From a virus, in IMG/VR virus record IMGVR_UViG_3300030107_002581, positions 1-33,074 of that record: DNA of 33,074 nucleotides; one strand, 5' to 3'. Below the pieces are notes generated by a model. That model did not search any database, was not told where the DNA came from, and worked only from the letters and a program-made list of their open reading frames with translations. Of this stretch, positions 15,320 through 24,200 are shown one piece after another. The position numbers and the translations under genes are program-made. The number at the start of each line of letters is the position of its first letter. The first letter of the stretch is position 1.

Positions 15320-16737
15320 TGGCAACAGCATCTGAAATAAAATCGTCAGTTAGATCAATAGGCGCAAGTGAAAGGTCTATTTCAAAAGATTTATCTGAAG
15401 TAATAAAATCATTAACTGAAGGAAAAGAATCGGCTGCTATTTCAGAATTTGAACAAAAAGAAATAGGTAAAGCTTTTGATACTGCTGCTGCTTTTGGAGA
15501 GACAGTTGATAGTACATGGTCTCTTTTAGAGCAAAAAGGAGAATTAGAATCTAATATAAAATTTTTTGAAGAATCTTTACCAGATTCTGTTAAAAAAGCT
15601 GGTGGACTTAGAAAGGAAACAGTTAAGCAGCCTTCATTTTGGAATGTTTTAAAGGGAGATGCATCACTTTCTGAAGTAGCTTTTCAAAGAAGTCAAGGTG
15701 ATGAAAGATATTTTTTGGGTGATAATCCATTAGGAAGTAAATATGATGTATCAGCTTTAGGTGAAAGAGCAAGGGCCTTGCAATCCGATGATACTTTAGG
15801 TGTATTTGATTTTGGAGATGAATTGCCAGAGTCAAACATTTCAAGAACACTACCATCAATGCCATCTCTTGATGTTGATTTTAGTAAAATATATGGCAAA
15901 AATATTGATGAAGGAACAAGTATAAAAGATGGAGTTGGCAAACCTTTAATTAATAAAGACGAAGGCAATACTAGTGTTCTTCCTAAAAATGTAGTTAATA
16001 AAGTTGGTAAATCTGAAATTCCTATACAGAGTGAAGGAGGCCCTTTAAGTAATATAGAGACTGAATTAGGTGGTGACGATTCATTAAGTAGTTTTTTACC
16101 AAGATTAAGTAATTTAAATGTTATACCAGAAGATGAATATGATCCGAATAGTGATAGATTAACTGAACAAGATGTTCCTTCATTTGCTTTAGATCCGATT
16201 ACTGATGGAGAAACAGATGAACCATATGTTTTTGGTCAAGATAAAGAATCTAATTTAGAAAAATTAGGAATAACAAAAAAACTTGGATTAAAAAATGTTA
16301 AAGGTTTTGGAGATGTAAGTAAAAAATATTCAACTCCAGAAAGAGCATTGGGAGAACTTGATAAAACTATGAAAAAGATTGCATCTATAGAAGATAGGTC
16401 AAGATATTCAGATACTAAAGGTGGAGAAAAGTCATATCAAAATGCATTAAAAAGATCTGCTAAATTAAGGGAAGAATTAAAAAAACAAATTAAATCAATA
16501 TATAATCCTAAGACTGGAAAATTTAGGTCTAAAGAATATAAACAAATGTTTGAAGAAGGAAGATATGCGAAAGGAGATCCAAGAGGAGTAAGAGAAAAAG
16601 AAGGATTTGCAAATATAGGTAGGCGTGTAAATATTTTAGGAATAGAAACACCTTTTCAATCTCAGCAAGAAATTGATTTAACAAGTATTCAAAGTTATAT
16701 TAATGAATTATTTCCAAAAGATTTAGCAAGTAGGTAA
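15319..16737 (+). CDS. Hypothetical internal virion / ejection-region protein
   Basis: This 472-residue soluble protein has no TM or signal peptide. Residues 1-90 are helical and charged. The middle (about 110-320) is Asp/Ser/Pro-rich and probably flexible (for example SRTLPSMPSLDVDFSKIYG). The C-terminal third is basic and helical (MKKIASIEDRSRYSDTKGG, KLREELKKQIKSIYNPKTG). GTGGAGA about 9 bases upstream plus TAATG supports the start. It opens the run of five genes that ends with the two giant proteins, so an internal virion, scaffold or ejection role is likely from position. I recognise no family. Confidence 0.65.
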   Translation: MATASEIKSSVRSIGASERSISKDLSEVIKSLTEGKESAAISEFEQKEIGKAFDTAAAFGETVDSTWSLLEQKGELESNIKFFEESLPDSVKKAGGLRKETVKQPSFWNVLKGDASLSEVAFQRSQGDERYFLGDNPLGSKYDVSALGERARALQSDDTLGVFDFGDELPESNISRTLPSMPSLDVDFSKIYGKNIDEGTSIKDGVGKPLINKDEGNTSVLPKNVVNKVGKSEIPIQSEGGPLSNIETELGGDDSLSSFLPRLSNLNVIPEDEYDPNSDRLTEQDVPSFALDPITDGETDEPYVFGQDKESNLEKLGITKKLGLKNVKGFGDVSKKYSTPERALGELDKTMKKIASIEDRSRYSDTKGGEKSYQNALKRSAKLREELKKQIKSIYNPKTGKFRSKEYKQMFEEGRYAKGDPRGVREKEGFANIGRRVNILGIETPFQSQQEIDLTSIQSYINELFPKDLASR

Positions 16738-16741
16738 AATT

Positions 16742-17239
16742 ATGATAGAAACTATTATGTTAGCATTAACGGCTTTAGAAGAAATTGGTAGCACATATTC
16801 AGCTAGACAGCAAGGTCAAATACAATCTAATTATTTTCGACAAGCTTTAACAGGATTAGATAAAGCAAAATCTACTTTAGATAAATCTTTAGGTCAAAAA
16901 TTAAAACTTCCCACATTGGAAGCAAGAAGAACGACTGAACAAGTAAGTGAACTTGGTGGAAAAGAGATGGAAAAAACTAGAAAAACATTAGAGCAAACAG
17001 CGGGATCAACTAATCTGGCAACCATAGAACTTGATGATCAAGTTATAAAAGATGTAAGAGATAAATATACTACAAAAGTAGAAGATATAGATATAGCATT
17101 AACTAAAAATTTAAGTGAAATACTATCTGATTTTGAAAGACAGAAGTATGAAATGGCAGCTCAGAGAGACCAGATAGAGATGCAGAAAAAATTAGCAGAT
17201 AAACAATCACAATCTAAATACTTTGGATTATTCGGATAA
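16742..17239 (+). CDS. Coiled-coil internal virion-like protein
   Basis: This 165-residue protein has a short hydrophobic N-terminal stretch (IETIMLALTALEEIGSTYSA), then ARQQGQIQSNYFRQA, and long charged helices to the C-terminus, ending SKYFGLFG. Size, Gln/Ala-rich helical character and location before a giant ejection protein resemble the smallest internal core proteins of podoviruses (T7 gp14-like by position), but sequence identity to them is not evident to me. The start is 4 bases after the upstream stop without a clear ribosome site. Confidence 0.6.
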   Translation: MIETIMLALTALEEIGSTYSARQQGQIQSNYFRQALTGLDKAKSTLDKSLGQKLKLPTLEARRTTEQVSELGGKEMEKTRKTLEQTAGSTNLATIELDDQVIKDVRDKYTTKVEDIDIALTKNLSEILSDFERQKYEMAAQRDQIEMQKKLADKQSQSKYFGLFG

Positions 17240-17242
17240 ATC

Positions 17243-18235
17243 ATGTCACAAACACTACAAGCATTAAATTCAATATTAAAATATAAACAAGAACGAGAAC
17301 GTCAAAAGATTGATAGGTCTTTAGCTATGATGGATATGGCAACAAGACTTAAACAACAAAAGATAGAAAATCTTAGAAATAATAGATTGATGGATATGCG
17401 ATTAAGAGAAGAAGGAAGAGCTATAGAATTGCATGAAAAAAATATGCTTAAAACTGAACAAGCATTACAAAAACTTAAACAAGAAGTTGATCCAGAAATG
17501 GAAAAATATAAAAAAGAAAAAGCTAGATTAGAAGTTAAAGCAGCTGAAAAAGATATTGAAGTACATGATAAAAAACAAGCAGATATAGCTTTTGATAATT
17601 TTATAGCTGTAAGTGAAAATCAATTATTAGGCGATAAAGATAATGCAATTAATATGTGGAAAAATACTGGTCTTCAACCAATATGGGATGCAGTAACAGA
17701 TGCTACAGCAGATGCAGACTTTGATATTGCAGAACAAAAATTAGTTCCAGATTACATTAAAGGAGAAAACAGAGATCATCAAAAATTATTAGACTACATT
17801 GTTAAAAAACATCCTCATATTATTTCATCAATAGGAGCTCTTCAGATAATAGGTAAAGATAAACCTCAGGGGTATGATTCTATATTAGAATCTTTGTCTA
17901 GAATTTCAGATGATTTAATTAAAGATAAAGAATTTGTTTCTAAGTTTGAAAAAATTGGTATTGATGCTAGTATGTTAGAACAATCTAAAAATTCGCTAAC
18001 AACTGCTTTGTTAAAAGAAGGTCAGTTTGATGTATTAAAAGATTCTGCTCAATTACAAAGCGCTATATTAAATGCAGTTAAGTCTGGTAGAAAACAAAAT
18101 GAATTAAATGTATTCTTTGATGCTTTATTAAAACAAACTGCTCAAGTAGAAGGAGCTTATTATCCACCTACTGAGGAAGAATTGGAAGATTTGTTAGAAG
18201 AAAATCCTAATCTCGATCCAGAAGATTTTAAATAA
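17243..18235 (+). CDS. Helical hypothetical protein, probable internal virion component
   Basis: This 330-residue protein has a long N-terminal coiled coil (residues about 10-120, rich in Lys, Glu, Arg and Met; for example KLKQEVDPEMEKYKKEKARL), a middle helical globular region (DKDNAINMWKNTGLQPIWDA onward) and an acidic C-terminus (PTEEELEDLLEENPNLDPED). It has no TM or catalytic motif. It starts 3 bases after the upstream stop, and the giant gene starts 3 bases after its own stop, so the trio is likely one translational unit. An ejection or core role is inferred from the neighbours only. Confidence 0.62.
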   Translation: MSQTLQALNSILKYKQERERQKIDRSLAMMDMATRLKQQKIENLRNNRLMDMRLREEGRAIELHEKNMLKTEQALQKLKQEVDPEMEKYKKEKARLEVKAAEKDIEVHDKKQADIAFDNFIAVSENQLLGDKDNAINMWKNTGLQPIWDAVTDATADADFDIAEQKLVPDYIKGENRDHQKLLDYIVKKHPHIISSIGALQIIGKDKPQGYDSILESLSRISDDLIKDKEFVSKFEKIGIDASMLEQSKNSLTTALLKEGQFDVLKDSAQLQSAILNAVKSGRKQNELNVFFDALLKQTAQVEGAYYPPTEEELEDLLEENPNLDPEDFK

Positions 18236-18238
18236 AAT

Positions 18239-21200
18239 ATGCCTACACAAGAAGCAATACGAGCTTTATCAGAGCTTAGAAAAAGAAAACAACAAAATTC
18301 TATAGATCCTTTTTCTTTAGTAAATGCTTATAATTTAAATGCTCCTAATCCATTAGTAGAAAGATTGTCTCAAGAGATAACTGGAGAGACTGATGAAGAA
18401 AGACAATCTAGGATTGAAGGAGATAAAGTAAATTTATTTCAATCAATTGGAGCTGGTTTATATGAGTTTGGAGAAACAGCTTCGTTTGGATTATTAGGAT
18501 TAGCAGAAATAGGAGCTGAAAGAGCTTTAGGTGAAGAGATTGAATTTCAAGAATACTTTAGAGAAGCTCAAGAAGAAAGTTCATTAGCAGCTGTATTAGG
18601 AGGAATTGGTACAGGGGCTGGTTTCTTATTAGGAGCTCCAATGAAATTAACTGCTAGGGTTTTACAAAGACCTGCTACTAGAGCTTTATCTGCATTAACT
18701 AAGAGACAAACCATAGGGCAAGCATCTAAAGAATTAAAAACATCAGCTTTAAAGAAAGGTGTTGATAAAGATGTAATTAATAGTTTTACCAATGTCTTAA
18801 AAGGAACTTCATTATCAGCTACTACAAAAGGAAAGTTAGCAGATAAAACATTTAGAGAAAGTTTTACTACAGGGATGAATACAAGCATTGCTCGTAAACT
18901 TAGAAGAGGTGAAATTACTAAAGATCAAGCAAGTGCTATTGGTAATATGTCTGAAGCGATTGCAAAGAAAGGCGTTCCTTTACAAAATTTATCTCAATAT
19001 TCTAGAATTAAATTTGGAAATAGTAGACTTGGTAGGTTTGCTACGGAAGCTTTACATGATGCTTTTATATTCTCTGTTGCTGATGGTGTATTAGATGCCT
19101 CTTTACAGTCTCAACAATTACTAAAAGGTGAACAATCTAAGTTTGATTTAGGTCAAACTGGATATGCAATTACGACTGGATTATTAGCTGGTACAGCAAT
19201 TAACGCAGCTACATCTCCTTTCGGGCCTTTAGGTAAGATGATGAAATCAAGAACAGATTTTAAACAAGGACTAAGGGCTTATTTAAGTGGCAATAGATAC
19301 AAGGGATTAAGCTTAGAAGAATTAAGTTCTGATATGGCAGATGTTGCAAGGCATAATAAAGCAAATGGAAGAAGCACAGATATTGGTTATAAGGTTGATG
19401 GCGAAGATAGAGGATTTGATTTGTTATCTAAAGATGATTTAAGTCAAGTTGGAAATGCTAGATATGTAGCAGGTAGATTAAGAGAAGACTTAGGGGATGG
19501 AGCAGAGAAAAAGGCTATGGATTGGCTGATGGCTGAAAAGAAATATTATGGTAAGCAAATAATGAATGAAGCTACTAGGGAAGGATTTGATAATTACAGA
19601 TTGTTATTTCCTAGAATGATGGTTGCTGGAGCAGTAATGTCTGGAGTTCAAGGTGTACAAGCATACGCAACTGGAAATGAACTAAGAGTTGAAGATTATA
19701 TTTCTAGTATGTTAATAGGTGCTTGGACACAAAGAAGAGGTAACTTTGCAAGAAGTGTTGATTTAGGTACAAATATAAATAAATTAAGACAAACATTAGA
19801 TCATTTAGGAATTGAATCAGACCAGACATTTTATGCATCAACATTTTCTAGGGGCAATAATCGTTTTGGAGTTGGGCTTGCAAGAGATAATGAAGAGTTA
19901 AATGCTTTATTAAGAGAAGAAAGAATTGTAAGTGATGATGATGAATCTATCACAAGTGAACCATTGCCAGAAGGCGAAAGATCATTTCTAGATCTAGAAT
20001 CTGGATTTCCAAATGATCCTCATGATGGTAAGATGAATATTGTTTACCAATTAATGAGTGAAGATTTTAAATATACAAAAGACTTAACTCAAATATCTGA
20101 AAGACAAGCAAAAGAAATTATTAATCTTTTAGATAGACAAGGTTTTAAAACGGCTGATGATTTTGATAAAGCATTTGAGGAAAGAGTTTCGCAAGCTACG
20201 TTAGGTTTGCAAGATAATATTGCAAATGTTTTACATAATATAAGAAAAGCAAATTTTGATGAGATTTCAATATCTGTTGATAAAGATAAAAATATTGTTG
20301 TTCCTAATTCAATAGATATAAATAAATCTTTAAAGAAAAGAGCAAGAGATGGTGAATATAAAGATTGGTTAGATGGTAAGGAAGGTCAAGAAGCTGTTGA
20401 AGAATTAAATAAAATGGGTAGAAGTTATCAGGCTGTTACAGAATTTTTAAATGGATTAGATAAACTTTCTTATAATGTTCAAGATACAAACCAAATACAA
20501 TCTTCTGATACTTTAAAAGATTTTTATAATATAATAAGAGATGCTGAAAAAGGAATAGATGATGTTAGTGATGTTCAAGATGGTAGAAAAGAATTTAGAT
20601 TTACAGATACAGAAAGTTATGTTCTTCCTGTTATTCAGAACTATGGAAAGCAAGTAACAAAAAATATAATTAGTACATTGTCTAGAGATAATTTAGGTAA
20701 AACTAATTTAATGGCTTTGCTTCAACAAAATGGAATCATTAATCAAAAGTTTCAAATTATAGATGACATCTCAAAAATACCATCTGATTATGCAGATAAA
20801 GTAAAAGATTTAGGTAGGGTGCATAATGTATTAAGAGCTTTAGGTGAGTTTGAAATAACAGATAAGGTAGATATAAAAGAAGTTCCAGAAGATAGAATTA
20901 AGGCATTAAAGTTTGGATTAAAAGATGCTGGTCTTGATCTTGATATGTTTAATAAACCAAAAACAAGGTTCTTATATCAAATGGTTCTTAATGATATTAA
21001 TAGAACTAGACTTGATAATTCTGTTGTAGACCCTGGAGATATTGATTTCATTGTGCAAGTTTCTGGTAATGCTATTCTTAGTGAACCAGGTTTATTAACA
21101 GATCAAGGAGTAAGGGGATTTACATTAAAGAAAGTAGACATACCTAGTGATAGAGAATTAGAACGTAAGTATAATGCTAAACTAGACCAATTAAATGAAG

Positions 21201-24200
21201 ATACTAAAGGATTGGTAGATGTAATAGATAAAAGAGTTGTGTTAAATGAGCCTCAAGGTATTGACTTAAAAACTACAATTGATGCTGTGTATGCTGGTAC
21301 TGATAAGACTAAACAAAATCTTTTATTAAATAATTTATTTGAAGTATTAACTCTTTCTAAAGTAGATATGACAAAGAATCGAATGATTTCATATATGGAA
21401 AGTATTGGAAATCCTGCTCAAACTGAAATAATGATAATGTTAAAGAGGCAAGGTATTATTAAAAGAAATGTAGATGGAGATTTTGAATTAACTAAAAAGT
21501 TTACGTTAGAAAAAATAATGGATGAGGTTGAAGGCCCTAAAAATCAAGAAGAATTAGCTGAAAAAATGCAAGAAATAAAAGATGTTTTAGAAAAAAGAGG
21601 GTATACATCTAAGCATATACAAGATGAAATAAAAGAAAGACAGAAGATAGAGAGAAGATATGTCTCTGATGCTAGTGATGTTGTAAAAAATCCATCAATT
21701 AGTATAGACCAATTTTTTAATAAATATAAATTTAAAGTAGAAATAATAGATGGAGCTTCTGATTATAATGATTATAGTTCTCAAACATCTGAATGGAAAA
21801 GCAATTTCTTTAATGACCAAAGATATTTGTTAGATGAGTTTGGAAATTTAAGTCAACAATCAATTAATAGAATTAAAAATGATATTGTATTAGGAAATAC
21901 AGAGTTTAAAAATTTATCTGCTGACAAGCAAGAATCTGTGTTAGGGGATATTGTTCAAGTTGTAAGGGGATTAGTAAATAGAAAAATTGTTAGAAGGATG
22001 TCTATAAGAAATGGTGATATATCTTTTGATCCTGCTATTGATAGAGAAATAATGCAAAAGAATCCTGTTTTTGATTATTTTGATAAATTGGGCATGGATT
22101 ATGCTATATTTGACAACAATGTTGTTTATACAGATTTTGGTGATTATATAACTGACAAGACTTATAATATATTAAGCACTGAAGGATTGGGTGATAAAGA
22201 AATAGAGAGCATTGAAAGAATAAGGGCAAGGGTAACTAATCAATTAAGAAATAGGTCACTTAATCAAAATATAAGTTCTTTTATTGATGAAGATGGAATT
22301 GTTTCTGATGATGCAGGTATTGTTAAATTAGATATTTATGATGGTATGGATAGTATAGTGATTGATAAGATTGGTATGGAGAATATAGTAGATGATTTTA
22401 AAAGATTTTATGATGATCATTATGATAAAATAGATAACGAGAAAACTAAAAAGGTATTAAAAAAGATTAGAGATAATTTTGATGAAGTTGAAAGCAGATA
22501 TGATTATAATGAAGTTGAGATTGAATCAGCTGCTAGATTTTTAGTATTAGAAGTTGCTTTGAAAAGTGATAGCAATGAAAAGTTTTATAAAGCAATGTCT
22601 GAAAATAATCCTATTGAAGTAGAAAAATATTTAAAAAGAATAAAGTTGGTAACTACAAAAAACTTTATTAGACCAGATAATAATTATTATAAAGCATTAT
22701 TACAAGCTAGAGTTGGGTTAAAAGCTTCAAGGGGAAAAGATAAACCATCTCAATTATTAAAAAGAAGATTGAAAATAGGTAAGCATAGAGTTGCTATATG
22801 GAATGATAGTACTGAGAACATGACTCAAATTATAAATGATTTAAGAGATGATTTTCCTGATATACCTGAACTAGCAAATTATAGTCTTAAAAATATAATG
22901 GGAGATGCTCATGCAAAGGTATCTGGTTTTGATAGCATAGCTTTTATCCCTAAAGATGGAATGATGGAATATCATGCTCTTATGGGCCATGATCCTAATT
23001 CTAAAAATCCTATTAAGCCTATTATATCATCTCAAGGTGAGGGAAAAACATTGTTGTATGGTAAAACATTATTTGTTCATAGTCCTTCATTAGAAAATTT
23101 CTTTAAAAATAATAAAGTAGATATTTTAATTACAAAATCTGGTGCAAAAGTTTATGATAGCAAGTTTGATGAAGATGGTAAGGATATATCTTTAATAGAA
23201 GATACAAGATGGAAGTATTTAGATTCTCATATAATTGACGATAGAATAAATCAAATTAGAAATATAGATTTAGATGGTATAGGATTCAGACCAGAGAAAG
23301 ATTCTGATTTATTGTCAGCAAGTGAGTCTGATGCTGATTATAATTATATGAATAGAGTAGAACATAGAGATGCTTTTAGAGAATTAGTAGATGAATTAAC
23401 TTCTAATCTTAATCAGATGGAATCTATTATGGCAGACCCATATAAAATGAACTCTTTTATGAGAGAACAGTTAGATAATAATAATATACCACAAGATTCT
23501 GAAGATGGAGCATTAAAAAATCTAGGTAATTTAGTTTATTATTTACAATTAAATGACGCAGCTAACCCATATGATTATAGTTCTAATCAAGTTCAAAAGT
23601 ATTTATCAAAAGTTTATATTGATAATGTGTTTAGTAAAAGAAGAGCAAATACAAATAGAGTTTATTCTGAGTCTGATGCTGATTTAGCAACTGATTCATT
23701 TAGATATGGAGGTCAAGCATATTTAATTCAAACAGCTACTGGTTATCAAGGTGCTGGTAGGATGACAAGATTACTTCCTACATTATTTGATAGAGATAAT
23801 AATATGATTCTTAGAGGTCAAATAAATTTACCTCATGCAGAAAGAAGCACAAGTATTTCTAGCTTACCTAATAATAAAAATATTAGAGTAGTTGCTAATG
23901 AAAGAATATTGACATTAGAAGAATTAAAAAATGAACTTAAAAGTAGAATAGAAGATGAGGATGATGATTTAACTATAGAAGGTAATGATATAAAAGTATT
24001 AGATAACTTTTTTGATGAAGGATATAAAGATGCTACAATTGAAAGTATGTATGATTTTTTAAAAGCATTTTCAGAGGCATCAGGTACTAGATATGAATTA
24101 GGTATTATTTCAAGAAGGAATCCTAGAACAAGACCTAATGATATTACATTGCTTGGATTAAAGGGATTCTTAGATAAAGATAGTGGTTTAGGTGTTGAGA

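Noticed and set aside
18888-19094. 68-codon plus-strand frame inside the giant gene
   Set aside because: A Leu/Val-rich shadow frame with no ribosome site or neighbours; explained by AT-rich codon use in the main frame.
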